DNA of 35,627 bases from Gammaproteobacteria bacterium (GTDB lineage Bacteria > Pseudomonadota > Gammaproteobacteria > Pseudomonadales > Pseudomonadaceae), in NCBI GenBank assembly GCA_012513235.1, contig JAAZCO010000291.1, positions 1-35,627 of the forward strand, read 5' to 3'. The notes under the pieces are model-generated. The model did no database searches. It was given only the letters and a program-made list of their open reading frames with translations, and was not told where the DNA came from. Positions 1-8,660 of the stretch are shown here, piece after piece. Both the position numbers and the translations under genes were made by a program. Every line of letters starts with the position of its first letter. Position 1 is the first letter of the stretch.

Positions 1-1
1 T

Positions 2-652
2 CGTTCGGTCTATCGTGGCAAGCTGCAATCTTTTATTAAAGCGGCGTTTGATGAAGGAGAGTTGATCTTGCCGCCAACGATGTCGGACTCTGAGTTTTGG
101 TTGATGTATCGGAGTTTGTACAAAAAGCATTGGTGTGTGCGTATTGAAGAACGTTATGCGCATGGTAAAGGTGTGGTGCTTTATCTGGCACGTTATTGTA
201 AAGGTGGGCCTGTTGATCCGCGACAATTAAAACAAATGACTGCCGACGTTGTAACAATGAGCTATCTGGATCATCGTGATAAACGCATTAAACAGCAACG
301 ACTCAAGCCGATGGATTTTATAGCTCGGTTACTCCGGCATGTACCGCCCAAAGGTTTGCATACCATTCGATATTACGGGCTGTATGCTTCGGCGAGTAGG
401 TTACGGTATGAGCGATGCAAGGAAGAGTGCGGTACGGTCGAGTCTATGCCGCATGCAAGTAGTGTTGATCGGCTATCGATGGTAGTTTATTGCAAAACCT
501 GTGGCGGGCCAGCGCAGTTAAGTCGTCGCTGGTGGTCACGACGCTCAAAAGGAATTTCCATTAATAAAGAAGCGCTGAACATTTGTGTCAGCGGCTCTGT
601 ACAACAAGTCGATGAACCGCTCCTTGCGGGTAGTTTTTACAATACGTCCTAA
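2..652 (+). CDS. IS91/IS801-type transposase, C-terminal part (runs in from the left edge)
   Basis: The reading frame is open from base 2, so the protein starts before the window. The visible ~216 residues match the C-terminal half of Y2-type (HUH) IS91-family transposases: VYRGKLQ near the left edge, then LARYCKGGPV, and the block SYLDHRDKR followed by MDFIARLLRHVPPKGLHTIRYYGLYA, which is typical of this family. Family knowledge: these enzymes move DNA by rolling-circle transposition. The catalytic HUH and tyrosine region would lie upstream of the window. Several Arg/Lys-rich stretches and a C-x2-C pair (CKTCGG) lie near the end. The gene sits at the left edge of the visible island and may have carried adjacent DNA with it. 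I am fairly sure of the family; completeness cannot be judged. Confidence 0.85.
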   Translation, partial: RSVYRGKLQSFIKAAFDEGELILPPTMSDSEFWLMYRSLYKKHWCVRIEERYAHGKGVVLYLARYCKGGPVDPRQLKQMTADVVTMSYLDHRDKRIKQQRLKPMDFIARLLRHVPPKGLHTIRYYGLYASASRLRYERCKEECGTVESMPHASSVDRLSMVVYCKTCGGPAQLSRRWWSRRSKGISINKEALNICVSGSVQQVDEPLLAGSFYNTS

Positions 653-691
653 GGCTCCGAGTGGGCTGTTTTTTTGGCGAGGCAAGGACGG

Positions 692-710
692 TTATCTAAG
701 CGTTAGATAA
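692..710. repeat. Perfect 8-bp inverted repeat behind the IS91-type transposase
   Basis: TTATCTAA (692-699), a GCG loop, then TTAGATAA (703-710). It lies 40 bp after the transposase stop. IS91-family elements have a hairpin-bearing origin end (oriIS) downstream of the transposase, so this is a candidate for that end. The right half, GCGTTAGAT, also resembles the R' core of integron attC sites. No exact element boundary can be set from one copy. Confidence 0.45.
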
Positions 711-744
711 GCATTTAGACCAACCAATAACCCCGAGAAACATA

Positions 745-1131
745 ATGAATAGAAACATCCTCGCATCCATTATCTCATTCAGTATTCTGGGGATAAGCTC
801 AAGCACTCTGGCAGAGGAAACTCTAGAATGGTGCTACGAGCTATCCACTGTCACTGGAACTCTTAAACACTCAGTGATCATAAACCCACATAATGGAAGT
901 GAAAACCCTATCTACTGGGTTGAGCTTTCCGAGCCAAATATAATAAATGCTGGCTGTGACATGCCCAGTGTTAATGCAAAAAATATCCAGCTTGTAGTAG
1001 ATCAAAATGAGGTTTCAGGCCGAGAGGGCCAGAAACTAACTGCAACTGGGATGCTATTGCCCAGCAGCGCACCAATCGACGTAAAAGATGCCGTGATTAT
1101 TATCCGGGATACTCCGCTGAAATTCCACTAG
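745..1131 (+). CDS. Small secreted/periplasmic protein (possibly DUF4431-like)
   Basis: A 128-residue protein with a clear N-terminal signal peptide: MNRN, then a hydrophobic stretch (about residues 5-20), with probable cleavage after STLA (about residue 23). The mature part is about 105 residues with two cysteines (in EWCYEL and AGCDMP) that could form a disulfide. The pattern TGTLKH near the start and GQKLTATGMLLPSSAPIDVKDAV near the end recalls the small bacterial domain DUF4431, whose function is unknown; this is a weak resemblance from memory. It follows the IS91-type end by about 35 bp and has no partner gene, so it may be cargo. The upstream GAGAAAC is only a weak ribosome site. Confidence 0.6.
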   Translation: MNRNILASIISFSILGISSSTLAEETLEWCYELSTVTGTLKHSVIINPHNGSENPIYWVELSEPNIINAGCDMPSVNAKNIQLVVDQNEVSGREGQKLTATGMLLPSSAPIDVKDAVIIIRDTPLKFH

Positions 1132-1449
1132 CTAGGGGGGGCAGTGTTTCTGCATAATCCGTTACAAGCAGAACAGCGTTGCACTGGAATTGTTGTACAC
1201 CCAAAAGTTTAATCGGGTAGCCGAGGGTTTCTAGCCCTCAGCTCCTGCTCTGGCTAAACGCCAGTCACCGCACAGCTCTTCGAACTGCGCGTCTCCTACT
1301 ATGACTGGTTCATCAGTTTAGCTATTTAAGCCACGTAATTTTGCCGTTAGGCACATTACCTAAGCAGTCTTTACCAATGATCAATTTAAATCATAAAAGT
1401 AAGCGTCGAGTTGTCGTCATGACTTTGGGCAAGCAGAGTACTGTCCTAT
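1132..1449. other. Non-coding stretch, no recognised feature
   Basis: About 320 bp between the secreted-protein gene and the ISL3 remnant. Both strands are broken by stops. It contains short GC-rich palindromic bits such as GAGGGTTTCTAGCCCTC near 1222, but nothing I can name. It is probably scrap from earlier insertions. Confidence 0.4.
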
Positions 1450-1680
1450 CTAAGCTGGGGTAATTAAAAGCCCGTAAGTAGCGTGAGCGAGATGCCTACC
1501 AACAGTGCCGCGTGAAACGTCAGAAGCACCGCACTTCGGGCAAGGCTCTGGCGCTTTCGTGAAGCGACATTCTATGACGGCCTGCCTTGCAGAAATGTGC
1601 TGTCCAGTGGCAACAAGGCCGAACTCATTGAGTTGGCAAAAACTGGAAAGATCAGGGCTATAAAAGGTAAGATTGTGCAC
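1450..1680 (-). pseudogene. ISL3-family transposase remnant (N-terminal ~70 residues)
   Basis: The minus-strand frame reads as the start of an ISL3-type transposase: MHNLTFYSPDL, then GLVATGQHISARQAV, then the zinc-ribbon start CPKCGASDVSRGTVGRHLAHATYG (ISL3 N-terminal zinc finger, C-x2-C). Family transposases are about 400 residues or more. Here the similarity stops after about residue 70 and the frame ends six residues later (LLITPA), so the second half of the zinc ribbon and the whole DDE domain are missing. It is a non-functional fragment showing a past IS insertion and deletion upstream of the restriction operon. Confidence 0.75.
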
Positions 1681-1860
1681 GTCGGGGGCTTGGTTTTTGT
1701 TTGTGTGAGAACTTACATTCTCTAAGAACCCTGACTCTTTTTCCAGCTGCCCCAGTCTACCCTACACCCTTAAATGCGAAGAGCTAATAAACCACTGACC
1801 TTCCCATTTTGAATACTGCTTAAGTAGCTTGTCTTCTTAAGTTCCTTAGCGTAGTAGAGT

Positions 1861-2067
1861 ATGCTCAGTTCTCACCTGACCCGCTTAGTGGGCAAACATA
1901 AAATGCGCATTAGCGATATGAAGCGAGAAACTGGCCTTAGCCGTAAAACCTCCTTCACACTACTTTATAAAGAAACCGCGCAAAAGATTGGCTTAGATGC
2001 GCTGGATAAATTATGTGAGTTATTTAACTACCCGCAGAGCGATTTACTTGAGCGTATTACCAATTAA
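1861..2067 (+). CDS. Small XRE/Cro-type HTH regulator of the type I R-M operon
   Basis: A 68-residue protein that is essentially one helix-turn-helix domain: HLTRLVGKHKMRISDMKRETGLSRKTSFTLL is the HTH core (recognition helix about residues 26-35), and GLDALDKLCELFNYPQSDLLE is the usual C-terminal helix pair of the Cro/YozG-like group. It ends 20 bp before hsdR on the same strand. Such small regulators are often found just upstream of restriction-modification or antiphage genes, where they time expression on entry into a new host. That role is inferred from position and fold. The ATG start has no strong Shine-Dalgarno sequence; no alternative start fits better because the HTH begins close to residue 1. 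Confidence 0.8.
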   Translation: MLSSHLTRLVGKHKMRISDMKRETGLSRKTSFTLLYKETAQKIGLDALDKLCELFNYPQSDLLERITN

Positions 2068-2087
2068 AATTATTACAAGGGACTGTT

Positions 2088-5000
2088 ATGAAGTTTAACG
2101 AAGACTCGCGCGTTAAAATACCCGCAATACTGCACCTAATGCGCTTAGGCTATCAGTATTTATCGCTGAAAGGACAAACCTGGGATATTGAAACAAATAT
2201 TTTTTCACAGTTATTCAAAGCAGCTATTAGTAAAATTAACCCAGGTATAGAAGACGCTGATGCTGGTCGCTTGCTGGAAGATGTAAAACTGTTGCTCGAC
2301 AATGAAGATCTTGGGCGCGCTTTTTTTGAAAGACTAGGCGAACGCTCCAATACTAAGCTGATTGATTTCGAGAACTTCAACAATAACAGCTTCCACGTAG
2401 TTACCGAGCTTACCTGCCAGAACGGCGATGAAGAGTTTCGTCCAGACATCACCTTATTGATTAACGGTATGCCTCTGGTTTTTATCGAAGTGAAAAAGCC
2501 AAATAATCGTGAAGGTATATTGGCCGAGCGTGACCGCATCAATAAACGATTTCAGAATACAAAATTCAAGCGCTTTGCCAACATCACCCAGTTTATGATT
2601 TTCTCCAACAATATGGAGTACGACGACGGCGATCCTGAGCCTGTGCAAGGTGCTTTTTACGCCAGCAGCTCTTATCACAAGCCAGTATTTAATTATTTCC
2701 GTGAGGAAGAAGTATTCAACCTCACTGCGCTGTTAAAGCCAGTGTCTGATGAAGATGAACTCAGGGTTCTAAAAGACAATAATTTAGAAGTGATCAGAAG
2801 CAACCCAGAGTTCCAAACGAATAAACAGCCCGAGCGCCCAACTAACCGCATCTGCACTTCGTTGGTCAGTAGAGAGCGGCTCGCTTTTGTTCTACGCTAC
2901 GCACTGACTTATGTGTCAGAGTCTGATGGCCTACAAAAGCACATCATGCGTTACCCGCAGTTATTTGCCACCAAAGCCATTGCACAAAAACTAGATGAAG
3001 GCGTGAAAAAAGGCATTATCTGGCATACCCAAGGCAGTGGTAAAACCGCGCTTGCCTTTTATAACGTCCGATTTCTGACCGACTATTTCCAAAAGCAACA
3101 AATCATTCCTAAATTCTACTTTATAGTCGACCGACTCGACCTGCTGCAACAGGCTCAGCGTGAGTTCATTGCTCGCGGTTTGATCGTACACACGGTTGAT
3201 TCCCGTGAAGCCTTTACGCGTGATATTAAAGCCACGCAGGTTATTCATAATCATTCTGGTAAACCAGAAATTACCGTTGTGAACATTCAGAAGTTTCAGG
3301 ATGATCCTGATATCGTCTCGACTAGGGATTACGACGTTAGTATCCAGCGCGTGTACTTTCTCGATGAAGTGCACCGCAGCTACAACCCTAAGGGCAGCTT
3401 CTTAGCTAACTTAAGCCAGTCAGACACCAATGCCATTAAAATTGGCCTTACTGGTACGCCGCTTTTAGGTGATGATTACAACTCACGGGTTTTGTTTGGT
3501 GATTACATTCACAAGTACTACTACAACGCCTCTATTGCCGATGGTTATACCTTACGCTTGATCCGCGAAGAGATTTCTACCCAATACAAAATCGAATTAC
3601 AAAAAGCCTTGGAAGAAGCAGAAGTAAAGATGGGTGATGTCGATCGCAAGCTCATCTATGCACATCCTAGTTTTGTCGAACCCATGCTTGATTATATCGT
3701 TACCGATTTTGAGAAAAGTCGTGGAGCTATCAACGACGCAACTATTGGCGGTATGGTGATTTGTGATAGCTCAAATCAAGCTAAGCAAATGTTCGATGTT
3801 TTCAATGCAATTTACGCTGGTAAACCCGTATTAGCTACAAAAGTGAACACAGTGTTAGAGGCTGCTGAAGCTCCAGCGGTCACCTATGCAGAATCGGTGA
3901 AGCAAGCGCAAAAGGTAAAAAATGCGGCGTTAATCCTGCATGACATAGGCACCAAAGAAGAGCGTAAGGACTGGGTAGAAGATTTCAAAGCAGGCAAAAT
4001 CGACTTTCTGTTTGTTTACAATATGCTGCTCACTGGGTTTGATGCGCCAAGGCTAAAGAAAATTTATCTAGGGCGCGTCATTCGCAAGCACAATCTACTG
4101 CAAGCCTTAACGCGAGTGAACCGTACCTATAAAGATTTCCGTTACGGCTATGTAGTGGACTTTGCTGATATCCGTAAAGAGTTTGACGCAACCAACAAAG
4201 CCTATTTTGAAGAGCTTCAAGCAGAGCTCGGCGATGAAATGGAGCACTACTCGGACCTGTTTAAATCTACAGATGAGATAAAACAGGAAATCGAGCATAT
4301 CAAAGACGTGCTGTTCCGCTTTAACACCAACAATATGGAAGAGTTCTGCAACCAAATCAGCCAAATACAAGATCGCGATACCGTGCTGGCACTGAAAAAA
4401 GCCTTGGCGGATGCGCGTAGCCTGTATAATCTCATTCGTTTGCAAGGTGATTATGAGAGTTTGGCTGAGTTGGATTTTGCCAAGCTCAACGTACTCTATC
4501 GTGAAACTAGCAATCATCTGGATTTACTCAATCTCAAGCAAGATTTAGAAAGCGGCCAAGACACAAGCAACTTGCTGAATCGTGCATTAGAAGACGTAAT
4601 TTTCAAGTTTGTTAAAATTGGCGAAGAAGAGCTCGTGCTTGCCGACAAACTGAAAAACACTCTACGCCAAACTCGTGAGGCCTTAGCCAGCAATTTCGAT
4701 CAGCAAGACCCCAAGTTCATTAGCCTGAAAGAAGAGCTGGAAAGGCTGTTTAAGAAAAAGAACCTCAGTGAGGTGACCCAAGAAGACATGGTGGCCAATA
4801 TTGGTGCGCTGAATAAAATTCACGACCGTGTTAAAGAGCTTAACCGGCAAAACAACCAGCTACGGCAAAAGTATCTAGGCGATCCTAAGTACACTCGTAT
4901 TCATAAGCGCCTAGAAGAGCGCCAAATCAGTAACAAGGATATCAGCGAGTCAGAGCGTAAAATTTTTGAAGCCCTTACGGGGGTAAAGCAAGATGCCGAT

Positions 5001-5192
5001 GAGCAAGTACTTAATAACAGCCAGATACTCGATAACGAAGGCTATTTTGAACGTCAAATGATGCCTCTCGTTATCAAACGCTTCAAAGGTGAGCAAGATA
5101 TACAACTTAACGCCGACGCCTCCCGTTACATCAACCATTTGGTCGTCGCCGAATACCTGAAAGAATTTAATACTGGTAGTCAAACTTGGTGA
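2088..5192 (+). CDS. hsdR: Type I restriction enzyme, R (endonuclease/translocase) subunit HsdR
   Basis: 1034 residues, normal for HsdR. The N-terminal nuclease domain has the PD-(D/E)xK signature: D120 in RPDITLL and E134-V-K136 in FIEVKKPN. The helicase part has Walker A T-Q-G-S-G-K-T (about 314-320), the DEVH box D426-E-V-H429, motif III GLTGTPL, and a second RecA domain with MLLTGFDAPRL and QALTRVNRTYKD. The C-terminal third is helical and probably binds the methylase core. Function by family: ATP-driven DNA translocation and distant cleavage of DNA lacking the host methylation, in a complex with HsdM and HsdS. It begins 20 bp after the XRE gene with a good ribosome site (AAGGGA) and is followed 34 bp later by hsdM. 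No frameshift or lost motif is visible, so it should be active. Confidence 0.97.
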   Translation: MKFNEDSRVKIPAILHLMRLGYQYLSLKGQTWDIETNIFSQLFKAAISKINPGIEDADAGRLLEDVKLLLDNEDLGRAFFERLGERSNTKLIDFENFNNNSFHVVTELTCQNGDEEFRPDITLLINGMPLVFIEVKKPNNREGILAERDRINKRFQNTKFKRFANITQFMIFSNNMEYDDGDPEPVQGAFYASSSYHKPVFNYFREEEVFNLTALLKPVSDEDELRVLKDNNLEVIRSNPEFQTNKQPERPTNRICTSLVSRERLAFVLRYALTYVSESDGLQKHIMRYPQLFATKAIAQKLDEGVKKGIIWHTQGSGKTALAFYNVRFLTDYFQKQQIIPKFYFIVDRLDLLQQAQREFIARGLIVHTVDSREAFTRDIKATQVIHNHSGKPEITVVNIQKFQDDPDIVSTRDYDVSIQRVYFLDEVHRSYNPKGSFLANLSQSDTNAIKIGLTGTPLLGDDYNSRVLFGDYIHKYYYNASIADGYTLRLIREEISTQYKIELQKALEEAEVKMGDVDRKLIYAHPSFVEPMLDYIVTDFEKSRGAINDATIGGMVICDSSNQAKQMFDVFNAIYAGKPVLATKVNTVLEAAEAPAVTYAESVKQAQKVKNAALILHDIGTKEERKDWVEDFKAGKIDFLFVYNMLLTGFDAPRLKKIYLGRVIRKHNLLQALTRVNRTYKDFRYGYVVDFADIRKEFDATNKAYFEELQAELGDEMEHYSDLFKSTDEIKQEIEHIKDVLFRFNTNNMEEFCNQISQIQDRDTVLALKKALADARSLYNLIRLQGDYESLAELDFAKLNVLYRETSNHLDLLNLKQDLESGQDTSNLLNRALEDVIFKFVKIGEEELVLADKLKNTLRQTREALASNFDQQDPKFISLKEELERLFKKKNLSEVTQEDMVANIGALNKIHDRVKELNRQNNQLRQKYLGDPKYTRIHKRLEERQISNKDISESERKIFEALTGVKQDADEQVLNNSQILDNEGYFERQMMPLVIKRFKGEQDIQLNADASRYINHLVVAEYLKEFNTGSQTW

Positions 5193-5226
5193 TGCCAGCA
5201 CCACTTATTAGGAAGTAATAACGAAA

Positions 5227-6861
5227 ATGGTAGAGCAAGAGTTTCAGCAAAAAACTAAAGAGCTGATTGATAGCTTAAAAAGCATCTGTGCCAACTATGG
5301 CCTAGGTAATGACGGCAACGAATTTAAAATTATTACCCAAACCTTTTTGTACAAATTCCTGAATGACAAGTTCGCGTTTGAAGCAAAGAAAATCGACCAA
5401 AATATCGCCAAGGCCGAAAAGTGGGAAGAAGCACTCGCCAGCATGAGCGAAGACGATCTTGATATGCTTCAACTGCAAATGGGCGGCGACACCGCACGTC
5501 TAAAGCCACAGCACTTTATCAGCTACTTATTCAGCCAGCAGAACGCTGCAGATTTTGCCAAGTTGTTCGATGATACCTTGCGTGATATTGCCCTGACTAA
5601 TAATGACGTATTCGCGGTAAAAACTGACGGCGGCGCTAAGGTGGTGCTGTTTGATCGTTTGAGTGAATACATCGCCGATGAATCCAAACGCGACGACTTC
5701 TGCCGCGCTATTATCAACAAACTGGTGGAGTTCAGCTTCGAGCGCATCTTTACTCAAAAATTCGACTTCTACGCTACTATCTTTGAGTATCTGATTAAAG
5801 ACTACAACAGTAACTCAGGCGGCAAATACGCCGAGTATTTTACCCCTCATGCCGTGGCACGCATTATGGCGGAAATTCTGGTTCCGCAAGCCCAGCGTGG
5901 CAAGATAAAAAACGTAAGCTGCTACGATCCATCAGCGGGATCTGGCACGCTGTTAATGAACGTGGCCCACGCCATTGGTGAAAACCGTTGCAGTATTTAT
6001 GCTCAGGATATTTCGCAAAAATCCTCAAATCTGCTGCGCCTTAACCTGATTTTGAACAACTTAGTGCATTCTATTCCGAACGTAATTCAGGGTAATACGA
6101 TTCAGTACCCCTACCACAAGGAAGGCAAAGAGCTAAAACGTTTTGACTATATCGTCTCCAATCCGCCCTTTAAGCTCGACTTTAGCGATTTTAGGGATGA
6201 TCTGGACAGCAAAGAAAACAAAGAACGCTTCTTTGCAGGTTTACCTAACGTGCCTAAAAAGAACAAAGCTGGTATGGCTATTTACCAGCTTTTTTTGCAG
6301 CACATCATTGCCTCACTTAAACCTAATGGTAAAGCAGCGGTGGTAGTGCCTACCGGTTTTATTACCGCGCAATCTGGCATTGATAAAAGAATCCGTGAGC
6401 ATTTGGTGAAAAACAAGATGCTGGCCGGAGTGGTTTCCATGCCGTCCAATATCTTTGCCACTACTGGTACTAACGTCTCCATTTTGTTTATTGATGATAG
6501 CAACGATGGCGATGTCGTACTGGTCGACGCTTCTAATCTAGGCGAAAAAGTTAAAGACGGTAAAAACCAAAAAACCGTGCTTACGCCAGCAGAAGAACAA
6601 CAAATTATTGATATCTTTAATGCTAAAGAAGCCGTAGAGAATTTATCGGTAGCCGTAAGCTATGACGAGATTGAAGCCAAGAACTACAGCCTGAGTGCTG
6701 GCCAGTATTTTGATGTAAAAATAGAATATGTGGACATAACACCTGAGCAGTTTGTAGAAAAAATGCAGGGCTTTACCAGCAACCTGGATAGCCTATTCAG
6801 CCAGTCTCGTGAGTTAGAGACTGAGATTAAAAAACAGCTGTCGGGGTTGAAATATGAGTAG
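5227..6861 (+). CDS. hsdM: Type I restriction-modification methylase subunit HsdM
   Basis: 544 residues, full length for HsdM. An N-terminal helical domain (about 1-150, HsdM_N) precedes the N6-adenine methylase domain. The S-adenosylmethionine motif is D234-P-S-A-G-S-G and the catalytic motif IV is N312-P-P-F315. YAEYFTPHAVARIMAEIL is the conserved block just before motif I. It transfers a methyl group to adenine in the site chosen by HsdS, protecting host DNA and acting as a core of the restriction complex. AGGAAG lies upstream of the ATG. It overlaps the start of hsdS by 8 bp, suggesting translational coupling. Confidence 0.97.
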   Translation: MVEQEFQQKTKELIDSLKSICANYGLGNDGNEFKIITQTFLYKFLNDKFAFEAKKIDQNIAKAEKWEEALASMSEDDLDMLQLQMGGDTARLKPQHFISYLFSQQNAADFAKLFDDTLRDIALTNNDVFAVKTDGGAKVVLFDRLSEYIADESKRDDFCRAIINKLVEFSFERIFTQKFDFYATIFEYLIKDYNSNSGGKYAEYFTPHAVARIMAEILVPQAQRGKIKNVSCYDPSAGSGTLLMNVAHAIGENRCSIYAQDISQKSSNLLRLNLILNNLVHSIPNVIQGNTIQYPYHKEGKELKRFDYIVSNPPFKLDFSDFRDDLDSKENKERFFAGLPNVPKKNKAGMAIYQLFLQHIIASLKPNGKAAVVVPTGFITAQSGIDKRIREHLVKNKMLAGVVSMPSNIFATTGTNVSILFIDDSNDGDVVLVDASNLGEKVKDGKNQKTVLTPAEEQQIIDIFNAKEAVENLSVAVSYDEIEAKNYSLSAGQYFDVKIEYVDITPEQFVEKMQGFTSNLDSLFSQSRELETEIKKQLSGLKYE

Positions 6862-8101
6862 TTTCAAGCCCACGGAGCTTAATGATATTGCGTATTTTAA
6901 TCCATCTGAAAAGCTGCCTTCTGGAACTATTGCAAAAAAAATTCCTATGGCTCAACTAAAAGAATTTACGCGAAAAATTACCGGTTATGAGCTGGCTGAG
7001 TACAAGTCAGGGCCCAAATTTAGAAATCACGATACTTTGGTGGCCAAAATTACTCCCTGTTTAGAAAATGGCAAGACGACCTATGTTGATATATTAGACG
7101 AAAACGAAGTTGCATTTGGATCATCTGAATTTATTGTGCTTCGCGCTAAAAATAATACTTGTCCAGAATTTTTATATTACTTATCTATTAGCCCTGCATT
7201 TAGAGAGCGTGCAATCAGTTGTATGGAGGGAACGTCTGGAAGAAAAAGAGTCAACGAAGGCGTATTGAAACTATATAAGCTACCAATCCCTATAAAGAGT
7301 GAGCAACAAAAAATTGCGGCTGTGTTAACTGCACTTGATAAAAAAATCGAACTCAACAACCGTATCAACGCCGAACTCGAAGCCATGGCTAAAACCCTGT
7401 ACGACTACTGGTTTGTGCAGTTCGACTTTCCCGATGCCAGCGGCAAACCCTATAAAGCCTCTGGCGGGAAAATGGTCTATAGCCCAATTCTTAAGCGAAA
7501 AATACCTGAGGGGTGGCAAGTAAAAAAACTTGCAAAGATAACTTCTTTAATTCGTCGAGGCATCTCACCTAAATATACGGAGACCGGTGGGTTTTCTGTT
7601 TTAAATCAAAAATGTATACGCGATCAGAAGATATCTTTTGAAGACTCAAGAAGACATCAATTAGAGCTTAGTGATGAAGATGAACGATTATTAAGGCTAT
7701 TTGATGTTGTAATTAATTCAACCGGTGTTGGTACTCTTGGAAGGGTTGCGTACGTAAAAAGGTTACTTGAAACAAAGACTACTGTTGATTCGCATGTGAC
7801 TATCGTGCGAGCAAACGATGCGCTGGTATCACCGCAATATCTCGCTTGGGAAATGATGAGATATCAACCTTTAATTGAGGCCGCAGCAAATGGTTCTACA
7901 GGGCAGGTAGAGCTTAATAAAAGCTTCTTAGAAGACATAGATATAATAGTGCCAGAAGATCTTATTACTCAAAAGTTTATTGAATTTATTGAGCCGATTG
8001 TACCTGTTTTAGCTAAAAGAGAATCAGAAAACGAATATTTGGTTTCCTTGAGAAACTGGCTTCTCCCAATGCTAATGAATGGCCAGGTCACAGTGAAATG
8101 A
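6854..8101 (+). CDS. hsdS: Type I restriction-modification specificity subunit HsdS
   Basis: 415 residues with the two-target-domain layout of HsdS. TRD1 spans about 1-145. The central conserved helical spacer has EQQKIAAVLTALDKKIELNNRINAELEAM, then TLYDYWFVQFDFPD and GKMVYSPILKRKIPEGW. TRD2 spans about 220-390, with a short C-terminal helix (ENEYLVSLRNWLLPMLMNGQVTV). It reads the bipartite DNA site for both methylation and cleavage. The central block matches the common family well, while both TRDs look unlike each other, as expected for an asymmetric site. The stop overlaps the start of the next gene (ATGA), so the downstream membrane protein is very probably cotranscribed and translationally coupled. 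Confidence 0.95.
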   Translation: MSSFKPTELNDIAYFNPSEKLPSGTIAKKIPMAQLKEFTRKITGYELAEYKSGPKFRNHDTLVAKITPCLENGKTTYVDILDENEVAFGSSEFIVLRAKNNTCPEFLYYLSISPAFRERAISCMEGTSGRKRVNEGVLKLYKLPIPIKSEQQKIAAVLTALDKKIELNNRINAELEAMAKTLYDYWFVQFDFPDASGKPYKASGGKMVYSPILKRKIPEGWQVKKLAKITSLIRRGISPKYTETGGFSVLNQKCIRDQKISFEDSRRHQLELSDEDERLLRLFDVVINSTGVGTLGRVAYVKRLLETKTTVDSHVTIVRANDALVSPQYLAWEMMRYQPLIEAAANGSTGQVELNKSFLEDIDIIVPEDLITQKFIEFIEPIVPVLAKRESENEYLVSLRNWLLPMLMNGQVTVK

Positions 8102-8655
8102 TCAACATTGCGTTCCGGCTGTTGCTGACCTTTAATGCCACATCGCTGTTGGTCATTATTTTTCTGGTGCAGAAAAGTTATACGCTTAGCTATTTTTTGG
8201 CAGATGTGGCCAACTTAGACTGGCTTAATACCTTACCGAACGCGGTATCTTATGTGCTGTATATTTTGGTGCCATTACTCTCCACAGGGTTAAGTATTTT
8301 ATTAAGCTCAAAGCTTGGAAAGGATGATTTCAAACAGAGCGAAGTCGCTAGCATAGAACATGCAAATAATAGCTTCTTGCCCAGCTATTTAGGTTACTTC
8401 TTCGTTGCGCTCAGTATCGACAACTCGGAAACCTTGGCGTTTGTCTATGCCATACTCTTTGCGTTTACGTTTCTGTCACAAGCGCTGTACTTCAATCCAT
8501 TATTTCTAATCTTTGGCTATGAGTTCTACAACATTACAACTAAAAATGGCACAGCCATATTTTTGATCAGTCGCCACAAATATAAAAAGCCAGACGAAAT
8601 AGTTATTTCTACAGCTTTTCGCATTAACAACTACACATTTATTGAGCGAGGGTAA
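8098..8655 (+). CDS. Four-helix membrane protein, KwaA-like (Kiwa) or DRT accessory
   Basis: 185 residues. Hydropathy by eye gives four membrane segments: about 5-25 (LLLTFNATSLLVIIFLV), 42-66, 96-112 and 116-140, then a cytosolic tail of about 45 residues containing the sequence YFNPLFLIFGYEFYNITTK and ending in IERG. A small four-helix membrane protein followed directly by a DUF4868-type gene is the layout of the Kiwa antiphage system (KwaA-KwaB), where the membrane part senses phage attack at the envelope. I recognise this by layout and general form, not by a diagnostic motif. The start ATG shares its bases with the hsdS stop and the next gene follows after 5 bp, so it sits inside one defence operon. 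Alternatively it is the membrane accessory protein reported beside some type 1 defence reverse transcriptases. Confidence 0.6.
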   Translation: MINIAFRLLLTFNATSLLVIIFLVQKSYTLSYFLADVANLDWLNTLPNAVSYVLYILVPLLSTGLSILLSSKLGKDDFKQSEVASIEHANNSFLPSYLGYFFVALSIDNSETLAFVYAILFAFTFLSQALYFNPLFLIFGYEFYNITTKNGTAIFLISRHKYKKPDEIVISTAFRINNYTFIERG

Positions 8656-8660
8656 TAGAT

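Noticed and set aside
1344..1375. attC site around GCCGTTAGGC
   Set aside because: One core-like motif only; no matching RYYYAAC partner or integron cassette structure.
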